The position numbers were made by a program, and so were the translations under genes. Shown here piece after piece: positions 8,642-17,049 of a stretch of 64,000 bases of DNA. The number at the start of each line of letters is the position of its first letter. Positions within the stretch are counted from its first letter, which is position 1. The notes beneath the pieces were generated by a model, which worked only from the letters and a program-made list of their open reading frames with translations, searched no databases and had not been told where the DNA came from. Source of the DNA: an uncultured Roseateles sp. (GTDB lineage: Bacteria > Pseudomonadota > Gammaproteobacteria > Burkholderiales > Burkholderiaceae_C). The DNA lies in NCBI RefSeq assembly GCF_913777145.1, contig NZ_CAJYPS010000014.1:124001-188000 (forward strand), read 5' to 3'.

Positions 8642-9459
8642 GTGCCCACCTCCGGCAGCGTGACGCGGCGCGGGTCCAGCCATTCGCGCAGGCCTTCGCC
8701 CAGCAGATGGAAGGCCAGCACCGCCAGCGCAATGGCCGCGCCGGTGAACAGCGCCAGCGTGGGCGCCAGCGCGGTCAGCGTCTGCGCGTCGGCCAGCGTG
8801 CGGCCCCAGCTGGGCTGGGGCGGCTGCGTGCCCAGGCCCACATAGGACAGGCCGGTCTCGGCCAGCAGCGCGAGCGACAGCTGGATGCTCAGCTGCACCA
8901 GCAGCAGGCCGGCCAGGTTGGGCAGCACATGCTCGCGCGCGATGCGCACGCGCGTCTTGCCCGCCGCGCGCGCGGCCAGCACGAACTCGCGCTGCAGCAG
9001 CGGCAGCGCGCCGCCGCGCGTGATGCGCGCAAACACCGGCACATTGAACACGCCCACCGCCAGGATGGCGTTGAGCGCACCAGGCCCCAGCGTGGCGGTC
9101 AGCAGCACGGCCAGCAGCAGCGGCGGGAAGGCGAACACCAGGTCGTTGCCGCGCATCAGCGCCTCGTCCAGCCAGCCGCCGCGCGCCGCCGCGGCCAGGC
9201 CCAGCGGCACGCCCAGGCCGGCGCCCAGCAGCACGGCCACGCAGGCCACGCCCAGCGAGGTGGCGCTGCCGCGCATCAGCAGCGACAGCAGGTCGCGGCC
9301 CAGTTGATCCGTGCCCAGCCAGTGGCGGGCGCTTGGCGGCTGCAGACGCTCGGCCAGCGCCAGCGCGCCCACGTCATGCGGCGTCCAGGCCAGCGACAGC
9401 AGCGCCACGGTCACCAGCAGGCCGCTGAGCAGCAGGCCCAGTTTCAGGCGGGCGTTCAT
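8638..9459 (-). CDS. ABC transporter permease, DppC type
   Basis: A 273-residue inner-membrane permease with the N-terminal helix and short periplasmic loop typical of DppC/OppC (HWLGTDQLGRDLLSLLMRG is the family signature near residue 45). The coupling loop FVLAARAAGKTRVRIAREHV is present for contact with the ATPase. About six hydrophobic segments are visible. It overlaps both neighbours by four bases and must pair with the DppB-type half that here is fused to a binding protein. Confidence 0.92.
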   Translation of the reverse strand: MNARLKLGLLLSGLLVTVALLSLAWTPHDVGALALAERLQPPSARHWLGTDQLGRDLLSLLMRGSATSLGVACVAVLLGAGLGVPLGLAAAARGGWLDEALMRGNDLVFAFPPLLLAVLLTATLGPGALNAILAVGVFNVPVFARITRGGALPLLQREFVLAARAAGKTRVRIAREHVLPNLAGLLLVQLSIQLSLALLAETGLSYVGLGTQPPQPSWGRTLADAQTLTALAPTLALFTGAAIALAVLAFHLLGEGLREWLDPRRVTLPEVGT

Positions 9460-12011
9460 GGCCGGCCTCCGTCACGCGCCAGGCGCGGGTCGGCCGCGCG
9501 GCCGGCCAGCTCCACCACGAAGGACACCAGCACCACCGCCGCCACCAGCAGCAGCACCAGGCTTTGCACCAGCAGCAGGTCGCGCTGTGTGATGGCCTGG
9601 AACAGCAGCCGGCCCAGGCCAGGCAGGAAGAACACGTTCTCGATGATGACCGCCCCCGCGAGCAGGAAGGAAAACTGCAGGCCCAGCAGCGTCAGCACCG
9701 GCAGCGCCGCATTGGGCAGCGCGTGGCGCCACAGCGTGCGCCAGCGGCTGGCGCCCTTGGCGCGGGCGGTGCGCAGGTAGTCCGCATGGCGCAGGTCCAC
9801 CAGCTCGCCGCGCAGCACGCGGGTGAGGATGGCGGCCTGCGGCAACGCCAGCGCAAAGGCCGGCAGTGCCAGCGAGCGCAGCGCGGCGGCGAGGCCCGCG
9901 TCCCAGCCCGCGAAGCCGCCCGCCGGCACCCAGCGCAGCGTGAGTGCAAACACCCAGGCCAGCAGCAGGCCCAGCCAGAAATTGGGCAGCGCGATGCCGG
10001 CCTGGGTCAGCGCGTCCACCAGCCGGTCCACGCGGCCCTGCGGCCGGTAGGCCGCAGCCAGGCCGGCCGGCAGCGCGATCACCAGCGCCAGCAGCAGTGC
10101 GAGTGCGGCCAGCGGCAGCGACAGCGGCAGACGCTCGGCCACCAGCCGGGCCACCGGCACGCGATAGGTGTAGCTCTGGCCCAGGTCGCCCTGCAGCAGG
10201 CCGGCCAGCCAGTGGCCGTAGCGGGCCAGCGCGGGCGCGTCCAGCCCCAGCTCGCTGCGCAGGCGGGCCACGGCCTCGGCATCGGCCTGCACGCCCAGCA
10301 TGTAGCGCGCCGGGTCGCCAGGGGCCAGCTGCACCAGCACGAACACGATGACGCTGGCGCCCAGCAGCGTGAGCGCCAGGCTCAGCAGTCGGCCCAGCAG
10401 CCAGGCCGGCTCGGCGCGCCGCAGCAGCAGTGCCAGGCCCAGCACCAGCGCGCTCAGCGCGGCGCCGCCCAGCAGCGCCACGCCGGCGCCGCCGGCCGCG
10501 GCCTGGGGGGCGGGCGGTGGGCTGGCCAGCCGGGCGCGGCCCAGCTCGATGCTGCCGACCGCATTCACCGCGAAGCCGCCCAGGTCCGCGCGCCGCACCA
10601 GCAGGCGCGGGTACTGGAACAGGAAGCCGTTGGCTGCGTCGTCCGCGAGCCGGTGTTGTACCGCCTGCAGCAGCTCGCGGCGCTGCGCGGGATTGGCGGC
10701 TTCGTCCAGGCGCTGCAGCAGCGCGTTGAACGCGGGGCTGCGGTAGCCGAAGTAGTAGTCGGGCCGGCCGTAGATGTCGTAGTCCAGCGGCTCGGCGTGC
10801 ACGATGACGGTGAGGTCGAAGTCGTGGCGGGTGTAGACCTGATCCAGCCACTGCGCCCATTCCAGCTGTTCGATGCGGGTGCGCACGCCGACCTGGGCCA
10901 GCTGGGCCGCGATGATCTCGCCGCCGCGCCGTGCGTAGGCGGTGGGCGGCAGCTTGAGGCTGAGCGTCAGGTCTTGCACGCCGGCCTCGCGCAGCAGGCG
11001 GCGCGCCATGGCCGGGTCATAGGCGGACTGCGCGGTCAGGTCCAGATAGGCGGCATTGCGCGGCGGGAAGTGGCTGCCTATGGGCTCGCCGTAGCCGAAC
11101 ATCGCGCCGTCTATCAGCGCCCGGCGGTTGATCGCGTGGCCCAGCGCCTGGCGCACCGCGAGCCGGTCCAGCGGTGCGTGGCGGTGGTTCATCGCGAGCA
11201 GCGCCTCGCCCTCGCTGCTGCCCACGTCCACCGCGAAGCGCCGGTCGGCGCGGAACTGCGCGAGGTTCTCGGGCGCGGGGAAGTTGGAGAACAGATCCAC
11301 GTCGCCGGCCATCAGTGCTGCGTAGGCGGCGGCCGGGTCGGCAATGAAGCGGTATTGCAGGCCGGCCAGCGGCGCGGGGCCACCCCAGTAGTCGGGGTTG
11401 CGGGCCAGTTGCAGGCGGTCGCCGCGGCGCCAGTCCACGAAGCGGAAAGGGCCGGTGCCGACCGGGTGGGTCGCGTTGCCGGCGGCACTGGCGGGCGACA
11501 CCATCACCAGCGCGCCGCTGGCCAGCGTCTGCAGCAGGCCGCCGGCGCGGCGCCTGAGCTGCAGTATCAGAGTCTGGGCGTCGGGCGCCTGCACCGCCGC
11601 GATGACCGCCAGCGCATGGCGCTGCGGGTTGGTGGAGCCGGCGGCGCGGGCGCGGTCCAGCGTGAATTTGGCGGCCTGGGCGTCGAAAGGGCTGCCGTCG
11701 TGGAAGCGCACGCCGGGGCGCAGCGTGAAGCGCAGCTGCAGGCCGTCCTCGCTGAGCTGCCAGGCGCTGGCCAGGCGCGGGCGGGGTTCGCCGTCCTCGG
11801 CCAGGCTGACCAGGCCCTCGAACAGATTGCCGTAGACCACCTCCACGATGGGCGCGGCCGGGCTGGCCGTGGGGTCCAGGATGGGCGGCTCCAGCTGCGT
11901 GGCCACGCGCAGCGTGCGTGGGTCGGCGCTGGCCTGCGCCTGGGCCTGCGCTCCTTGCGCCCACAGCAGCGCCCAGCCCAGCAACAGGGCCCAGACCCAG
12001 CGCGGGCTCAT
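9456..12011 (-). CDS. Fused solute-binding protein and DppB-type permease
   Basis: An 851-residue fusion. Residues 1-24 are a signal-like segment (WVWALLLGWALLWAQGAQA). Residues 25-500 are a complete family 5 peptide/nickel-type binding protein, with LRVATQLEPPILDP at the start and RFTLRPGVRFHDGSPF within. A single extra hydrophobic helix follows at about 504-528 and ends in LLLRRAEPAW. The rest is a full DppB-type permease with VLVQLAPGDPARYML near 560 and the ATPase-contact loop LRTARAKGASRWRTLWRHAL near 745. The extra helix would carry the chain from the periplasm back to the cytoplasm, so the permease keeps its normal orientation. One continuous frame without stop or shift supports a true fusion. 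Start overlaps the TPR gene as ATGA. Confidence 0.9.
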   Translation of the reverse strand: MSPRWVWALLLGWALLWAQGAQAQAQASADPRTLRVATQLEPPILDPTASPAAPIVEVVYGNLFEGLVSLAEDGEPRPRLASAWQLSEDGLQLRFTLRPGVRFHDGSPFDAQAAKFTLDRARAAGSTNPQRHALAVIAAVQAPDAQTLILQLRRRAGGLLQTLASGALVMVSPASAAGNATHPVGTGPFRFVDWRRGDRLQLARNPDYWGGPAPLAGLQYRFIADPAAAYAALMAGDVDLFSNFPAPENLAQFRADRRFAVDVGSSEGEALLAMNHRHAPLDRLAVRQALGHAINRRALIDGAMFGYGEPIGSHFPPRNAAYLDLTAQSAYDPAMARRLLREAGVQDLTLSLKLPPTAYARRGGEIIAAQLAQVGVRTRIEQLEWAQWLDQVYTRHDFDLTVIVHAEPLDYDIYGRPDYYFGYRSPAFNALLQRLDEAANPAQRRELLQAVQHRLADDAANGFLFQYPRLLVRRADLGGFAVNAVGSIELGRARLASPPPAPQAAAGGAGVALLGGAALSALVLGLALLLRRAEPAWLLGRLLSLALTLLGASVIVFVLVQLAPGDPARYMLGVQADAEAVARLRSELGLDAPALARYGHWLAGLLQGDLGQSYTYRVPVARLVAERLPLSLPLAALALLLALVIALPAGLAAAYRPQGRVDRLVDALTQAGIALPNFWLGLLLAWVFALTLRWVPAGGFAGWDAGLAAALRSLALPAFALALPQAAILTRVLRGELVDLRHADYLRTARAKGASRWRTLWRHALPNAALPVLTLLGLQFSFLLAGAVIIENVFFLPGLGRLLFQAITQRDLLLVQSLVLLLVAAVVLVSFVVELAGRAADPRLARDGGRP

Positions 12012-13411
12012 GCGGCGGGCGCCAGGCGCTCGGCGCGCGCGCGCGCGGCCAGCGCCTGCTGCGGCAGCCGCAGCTGCGCGTAGAGCTGGGCCAGGCGGCG
12101 GTTCACCGCGACGTCGTCGGGGTCCACCAGGCGGCGGGCCTCCAGCGCCTGCTGGGCGTCCAGCAGCGCGCCGCTGCGCTGGGCGGCGTCCACCGCCCAC
12201 AGTGCGAACAGGTCGCGCTGCGCATGGCTGCCGCCTATGTGCACCAGGTGGGGCAGCGCGCTGGCCAGGGCCTCGCGTGCGGCGGCCGGCTGGTGGCGGG
12301 CCAGTGCCAGCAGGCCGCTGGCGGCGGGCAGCGCGGCGCGCGCCCAGGCCTCGCGGCGCTCGGACGTCGCCTGGGCCGCGGCCTGCGCGATGGCGGTGTA
12401 GAGGGTCTCGGCCTCGGCGCGGCCCGCGCGGGCCAGGCCGTAGAGATAGAGCAGGCTCAGAAAAGGCTCGACCGTGTCGTGCGCACGCGGGGCCAGGTGC
12501 GGGGCCAGGGCTTGCCAGCGCAGCCCGACATCGATGCCGGCCCATTCCAGCCGGGCCAGCAGTTGCACCGCGCCGACCTGGTCCTGCGAGTAGCTGGTGG
12601 ACACGCCCCATACGCCGTCGTCATAGGCGGCCAGCGCGTCCAGGTCGCGGCCGCGCGCGATGTAGAACAGCGCCAGGTGCCACCACAGATGCGTGCTCAT
12701 GAAGGAGTTCAGGCCGGTCCAGCCCGCGCGGGCCGCCTCCAGAAAGGCCAGGCCCTCGTCCACGCGGCCGCGAGTCAGCAGCACATGGGCCAGCGCATGC
12801 TGGGCCCAGGGCTCGCGCGGCAGGGCGGCCAGCGCGCGCTGCGCGCAGGCCTCGGCCTCGTCCAGCAGATGGCATTGCTCATAGGCAAAGGCGACCATGC
12901 CCAGTGCGTGCGGGTGGTCCGGCTGGGCCGGCAGCACCGCGAGGATGGCGCGCAGCATGGCGGGCGAGTCCCCGCGATTGAAGGCCAGGTATTGCGCCAG
13001 CTTCACCACGGTCAGGTCCTGCGGCCAGGCCTCGGCGAGTTGCGCGGCGCGGGCCTCGACCTCGGCCGTGCGGCCGTCCACCCAGTCGGCCAGCAGCTCG
13101 ACCTGCTCGCGCTCGCGCTGCCCGGCCGGGCTGGCGGCCTGTGTGGGCGTGCGCTGAGCCAGCGCCTTGCGGGCGGCGTGCAGCCAGGGCCTGGCCTTGG
13201 CGGGCGCGTCCGGCGATTCGAGAAACATCCACAGCCAGCCGGCGTAGACCTGGGCCATCACCGCCTGCGGCTGGGCTTCGGCGGCCGCGAGCACGCGTTC
13301 GGCCCGGGTTTCGTAGGCCAGGAAGCCGAGGATGAAGTCATTGACGCCGTCGAGTGCGGCGTGATCGACCAGCGGATTGCCGAGGGCGTCTTGGGCAGCG
13401 TCTTGAGCCAT
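12008..13411 (-). CDS. TTC38-like tetratricopeptide repeat protein
   Basis: A 467-residue all-helical protein of TPR type without signal peptide, so probably cytosolic. It has the hallmark stretch of the TTC38 family, FMSTHLWWHLALFYIARG at about residue 230, preceded by EPWAQHALAHVLLTRG. The C-terminal part again shows TPR-like helices (AQQALEARRLVDPDD, LPQQALAARARAERL). TTC38 proteins have no established molecular activity that I know. Here the gene sits between a TonB-dependent receptor (43-base gap) and the transporter fusion (four-base overlap), so a job linked to the imported compound is inferred. Start is the ATG at 13411; an in-frame upstream start is not obvious. Confidence 0.78.
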   Translation of the reverse strand: MAQDAAQDALGNPLVDHAALDGVNDFILGFLAYETRAERVLAAAEAQPQAVMAQVYAGWLWMFLESPDAPAKARPWLHAARKALAQRTPTQAASPAGQREREQVELLADWVDGRTAEVEARAAQLAEAWPQDLTVVKLAQYLAFNRGDSPAMLRAILAVLPAQPDHPHALGMVAFAYEQCHLLDEAEACAQRALAALPREPWAQHALAHVLLTRGRVDEGLAFLEAARAGWTGLNSFMSTHLWWHLALFYIARGRDLDALAAYDDGVWGVSTSYSQDQVGAVQLLARLEWAGIDVGLRWQALAPHLAPRAHDTVEPFLSLLYLYGLARAGRAEAETLYTAIAQAAAQATSERREAWARAALPAASGLLALARHQPAAAREALASALPHLVHIGGSHAQRDLFALWAVDAAQRSGALLDAQQALEARRLVDPDDVAVNRRLAQLYAQLRLPQQALAARARAERLAPAA

Positions 13412-13454
13412 GGCGACAGCATAGGGGCGCCGGCTTGGCCGGCGCTGATCCTGC

Positions 13455-15650
13455 TCAATAGGAATAACTCAGCGTCAGCGTGACGGTGCGCGGCTCGCCG
13501 GCGGCGGCCACGTTGAGGTCGTCCTTGGTGCTGGGGCGGTTGCCGAAGAAGTTGCGCGTCAGGTCGTAGTCGCGGTTGAAGAGGTTGCGCACCCCAAGCG
13601 TCGCCTGCCAGGGCGAGTTGCTCGGCGCCACCTCCAGCCGCGCGTTCGCGAGCCAGTAGGCCGGGATGTCGTAGACATTGCCGCCATCCACATTGAGCCG
13701 GTTCAGCCAGGACGCGTAGCGGCTGCGGTAGCTGTAGTCGCCGGCCAGCTTCCAGTCCCAGCCCGCGCCCTGCCAGGCATAGGCGGCCGAGCCGCCGTAG
13801 CTGAGCTTGGGGATGAACTGGGCATGGCCCGACAGGTCGCCCAGCAGCGGCGACACGAACTGCTTGAACCTGCCCTTCTTGTAGCCCAGCGTCTGGCCCA
13901 GCGTCAGGCCGGCCAGCGGCCGCCATTGCAGTTCCAGCTCGCCGCCGTCCAGCGAGGACTTCTGGATGTTGATGATCTTGCCGATCAGCGCGCCGGTGGT
14001 GGGCGAGGTGGTCACGTCCTGGAACTGCTGATCGCGGTAGTCGTAGTGGAAGATCGCGGCCGACAAGCGCAGCGTGCCCAGGTCGGCCTTGTAGCCGGCC
14101 TCGTAGGCGATCAGCTTCTCGGGCTGGAAGGGCTGCAGCGCCAGCGTGTTGAAGGTGTTGTGCGCGGTGATACCGCCCGACTTGATGCCGCGGCTGATGG
14201 AGCCGTAGATCAGCTGGCCCGGGCCGGCTGGCTGGTACTCCAGCGCCAGCTTGCCGGACGCGTGGCTGCCGTCCAGCAGGCCGGATGCGCCGTTCACGCC
14301 CAGGCCGGCAATGACCGGCGTGGTGGTGGTGGAGAAGTCGTGCAGGCTGCGGCGCTCATGCTCCCAGCGCAGGCCGGCCACCAGCTTGAGGCCCGGCGCC
14401 AGCGCCTGGTCGGCCTGGCCGAACAGGGCCCAGGTCTTGCCGTCCTGGCCGTAGCGGGTGCGGGTAATGAGGCCGTAGTCCTTGCGGAAGTCGGTGCTCC
14501 AGTCCTCGTCCAGCTGTTCCTTCGAATAGTAGGCGCCGGCCAGCCAGTTGAAGCTGCCCGACGGCGCGGACGCCAGGCGAAGCTCCTGGCTGGTGATGCG
14601 GGCGCGGTCCTGCCAGTAGACATCGGAGTGGTTGACAGCGGTGCCGTCCCAGTCGCCCAGCTCGTGGCGGGTGAAGCGCTGGTGCGCGCTGATGCTGGTC
14701 AGGCGGGTCGCGCCCAGGTCCCAGTTCAGCGTCAGCGACACATTGGTCGCGCGGTTGTCGCGGCCGGGCTTGGCGCTCTGCGACAGGCCCAGGCTTTGCG
14801 CGAAATCGGGGGCCAGGCCCCAGCCGGTGGCGCGGCGGTTGGTGTCGGCCGGCTCGCCGGCATTCGGGCGGGCCGTGAACAGGTAGAGGCCTTGAGCATC
14901 GGACTTGTCCTGGTTGTGGCTCAGGCTCAGGCTGGCCTTGAGGTCGCGGCTGACGTCCAGCTCCAGCTGGCCGCGCACCGCGTCGATGCGCTTGTCGCCC
15001 AGCTTCTCGCCGGTGGCGCGGTTGGTCTGCCAGGCGCCACCGTGCTCGCTGGCAACGGACACACGGCCGCGCAGCGCGTCGCTCAGCGACCCGGACAGAT
15101 AGCCCTGGGCCGTCAACGCGTCATGCGAGCCCACGCCCAGGCTGAGGCCGTATTCGGTCTGCTTGGTCGGGCGCTTGGTGATCAGGTTGATGGCGCCGGC
15201 CGTGGTGTTCTTGCCGTACAGCGTGCCCTGCGGGCCGCGCAGCACTTCCACGCGCTCCAGGTCGAACAGCAGGCCCTGGGTCTGCACCGGGAAGGCAAAG
15301 CCCACCTCGTCCACATACACGCCCACCGGCGACGCGTTGTTGGCGCCGTAGTCCTGGAAGCCTATGCCGCGTATGCGGAACTGCGGCTGGCCGCTGCCGA
15401 AGGCAGGTTCCACTTCGAGACTGGGCACCTCGTGCTGCAGCTTGTTGATCTCGTTGACGCCCTTGGCCTTGAGTTCGTCGCCGCTGAGCACGCTGACGGC
15501 CAGGCCCACGTCCTGCGCGGATTCGACACGGCGCTGCGCGGTGATCTGCACGCGGTCCAGCGTGCTGGGGGCATCGGCGGCGCGGGCGTTGCCCAGGCTG
15601 CCGACGAGGATGGCGATGGCGGTGCTGACCGCGTGCGGATGACGACCCAT
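13455..15650 (-). CDS. TonB-dependent outer-membrane receptor
   Basis: A 731-residue outer-membrane receptor. A signal peptide ends at about GNARA. A TonB-box-like segment follows (STLDRVQITAQRR), then the plug domain with QFRIRGIGFQDYG and VEVLRGPQGTLYGKNTTAG, and a beta barrel that ends in VTLTLSYSY with the C-terminal aromatic residue expected for barrel assembly. I chose the ATG at 15650 because AGGGAACC precedes it and the signal peptide starts there; the open frame extends 30 codons further. It brings an unknown ligand across the outer membrane, and the downstream peptide-type importer suggests the same ligand is carried onward. Confidence 0.9.
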   Translation of the reverse strand: MGRHPHAVSTAIAILVGSLGNARAADAPSTLDRVQITAQRRVESAQDVGLAVSVLSGDELKAKGVNEINKLQHEVPSLEVEPAFGSGQPQFRIRGIGFQDYGANNASPVGVYVDEVGFAFPVQTQGLLFDLERVEVLRGPQGTLYGKNTTAGAINLITKRPTKQTEYGLSLGVGSHDALTAQGYLSGSLSDALRGRVSVASEHGGAWQTNRATGEKLGDKRIDAVRGQLELDVSRDLKASLSLSHNQDKSDAQGLYLFTARPNAGEPADTNRRATGWGLAPDFAQSLGLSQSAKPGRDNRATNVSLTLNWDLGATRLTSISAHQRFTRHELGDWDGTAVNHSDVYWQDRARITSQELRLASAPSGSFNWLAGAYYSKEQLDEDWSTDFRKDYGLITRTRYGQDGKTWALFGQADQALAPGLKLVAGLRWEHERRSLHDFSTTTTPVIAGLGVNGASGLLDGSHASGKLALEYQPAGPGQLIYGSISRGIKSGGITAHNTFNTLALQPFQPEKLIAYEAGYKADLGTLRLSAAIFHYDYRDQQFQDVTTSPTTGALIGKIINIQKSSLDGGELELQWRPLAGLTLGQTLGYKKGRFKQFVSPLLGDLSGHAQFIPKLSYGGSAAYAWQGAGWDWKLAGDYSYRSRYASWLNRLNVDGGNVYDIPAYWLANARLEVAPSNSPWQATLGVRNLFNRDYDLTRNFFGNRPSTKDDLNVAAAGEPRTVTLTLSYSY

Positions 15651-15808
15651 GGTTCCCTGCTCCGGGTGGCAAAACCTGGCACCTAAAGCGAGTGCCAGCG
15701 CGAGCGTCGCAATGTAGGCAGGGGTGGGCGCCGGCGCCACAAAGCTTTGGGCGCATGCTTATGCGGGGTCTGGATGGCGCCCGTGCGGCGCCGGGAAACG
15801 GGCTCAAG

Positions 15809-15848
15809 CCGAGTCGGCGACGCTGGCTCAGCAGCGTCGGCGACTCGG
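15809..15848. terminator. Long hairpin between the repeat-protein and receptor genes
   Basis: Two 17-base arms, CCGAGTCGGCGACGCTG and CAGCGTCGGCGACTCGG, form an inverted repeat with one mismatch and a GCTCAG loop. It lies about 40 bases beyond the stop of the small secreted repeat gene on the minus strand and may end that transcript. The trailing T run is short (GTTTCCC), so termination is not certain; an RNA-stability hairpin is the alternative. The rest of 15651-15889 shows no gene. Confidence 0.5.
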
Positions 15849-15889
15849 CTCGGCTTGTGGAGAGAACAAAGGCATCGGCAGGGTCGGGT

Positions 15890-16183
15890 TCAGATGTTGC
15901 GGACGGCGGGCTTGGCGGCGGCCAGGGTCTGGCGGGCCAGCGTGGTCTGGCTGTAGCCGACCACCACCACGCGGGGCAGTTGCTTCACTTCGGCGACCTG
16001 GGTGGCACGCACGGCCTGGCCGACGATGACGACGCGCGGCAGTTGCTTGACCTCGGCAACCGTGGTGCTGGCCTTGCCGGTGATGACGACGCGGGGCAGG
16101 GTCTTGACCTCTTGCGGCGCGGCGTGGGCAGCGACGGCAACCAGGGTCAGGGCGGTGGCGGCGAACAGGGCTTGCAGCTTCAT
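15890..16183 (-). CDS. Small secreted protein with three LPRVV(I/V)xG repeats
   Basis: A 97-residue protein that I do not recognise. It has a clear signal peptide (MKLQALFAATALTLVAVAAHA) and then three near-identical units built on EVKQLPRVVIVG, spaced 19-21 residues apart. The spacers differ (KASTTVA, QAVRATQVA, YSQTTLA) and a short basic tail ARQTLAAAKPAVRNI follows. GAGGAG upstream of the ATG at 16183 is a good ribosome binding site, which makes this a convincing gene despite its size. The repeats would form short beta strands; a binding or assembly role outside the inner membrane is only a guess. A TonB-dependent receptor gene lies downstream on the same strand. Confidence 0.75.
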   Translation of the reverse strand: MKLQALFAATALTLVAVAAHAAPQEVKTLPRVVITGKASTTVAEVKQLPRVVIVGQAVRATQVAEVKQLPRVVVVGYSQTTLARQTLAAAKPAVRNI

Positions 16184-16370
16184 GATGGACTCCTCGGGGT
16201 GTTGAGACAGCGGAATTACTGTGTCGATGGAGTCAGTGTCTGCAAGCGACCGGGGCCCCGCCACGGGGCTGCGATCAAGCGCGAGCCGGGCCGGATGAAC
16301 TGCGTCTGGCTGCGACGGATGGCGGGGCTGCGGGGCCAGGGAATCGGGGCAAACCCGGTGCGGCGGCGCT

Positions 16371-17006
16371 TCAGTCGAGCTGCAGGCCCAGGCGCTGCAG
16401 GTCGCCGCGGCCGGGGCGCACCAGCACGGGCTCATCGCCCTGGGAGAGGTCCAGCACCGTGGTGGGCTGGGCCGGGCAGGCGCCCGCGTCCAGCACGAAC
16501 TGCAGCGCATGGTCCAGCCGGTCGCAGACCTCGCCGGCGTCGTTCATGGGTTCGGTCTCGCCGGGCGGGATCAGCGTGGTGGACAGCAGCGGCTCGCCGA
16601 AGATGGCCAGCAGCTCCTGGGTGGTCTTGTGATCCGGCACCCGCAGGCCTATGGTGCGCCGGCTGGGGTGGGAGAGCCGCCGCGGCACTTCCTTGGTGGC
16701 CGGCAGGATGAAGGTGTAGGGCCCGGGCGTGGCCAGCTTGAGCAGGCGGTACTGGCGGTTGTCCACCATCGCGTAGGTGGCCAGCTCGGACAGGTCGCGG
16801 CACAGCAGCGTCAGGTGGTGTTTCTCGTCCACACCGCGCACGCGGCGCAGCGCCTCGACCGCAGCCTTGTCTTCCAGCCGGCAGACCAGCGCATAGCTGG
16901 AATCGGTGGGGATGGCGCCCAGGCCGCCGGATTGCAGCATCTGGGCCGCCTGGCGCAGGAAGCGCGGCTGGGGGTTGTCGGGGTGGACTTCGAAGAGCTG
17001 GGCCAT
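16371..17006 (-). CDS. Sua5/YciO/YrdC-family protein, YciO type
   Basis: A 211-residue protein of the Sua5/YciO/YrdC family, whose best-known members make threonylcarbamoyl-AMP for the t6A tRNA modification. Visible features are GLGAIPTDSSYALVCRLED, the substrate-site region VRGVDEKHHLTLLC, the segment PGPYTFILPATKEVPRR and STTLIPPG. The YciO branch usually has the KHH variant in place of the KR motif, and YciO is not essential for t6A in E. coli, so the precise reaction is open. It ends 43 bases before the PHP phosphatase gene begins on the same strand, the usual order in this group of bacteria. Confidence 0.85.
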   Translation of the reverse strand: MAQLFEVHPDNPQPRFLRQAAQMLQSGGLGAIPTDSSYALVCRLEDKAAVEALRRVRGVDEKHHLTLLCRDLSELATYAMVDNRQYRLLKLATPGPYTFILPATKEVPRRLSHPSRRTIGLRVPDHKTTQELLAIFGEPLLSTTLIPPGETEPMNDAGEVCDRLDHALQFVLDAGACPAQPTTVLDLSQGDEPVLVRPGRGDLQRLGLQLD

Positions 17007-17049
17007 GGGGATGCAGCCGCGGGCCGGCGGGCTGCCGGCAAGGTCGGGC

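Noticed and set aside
9564-12083. 839-codon plus-strand open frame opposite the binding protein-permease fusion
   Set aside because: Shadow frame made of Gln/Arg/His repeats; it does not cast doubt on the fusion, whose domains are complete.
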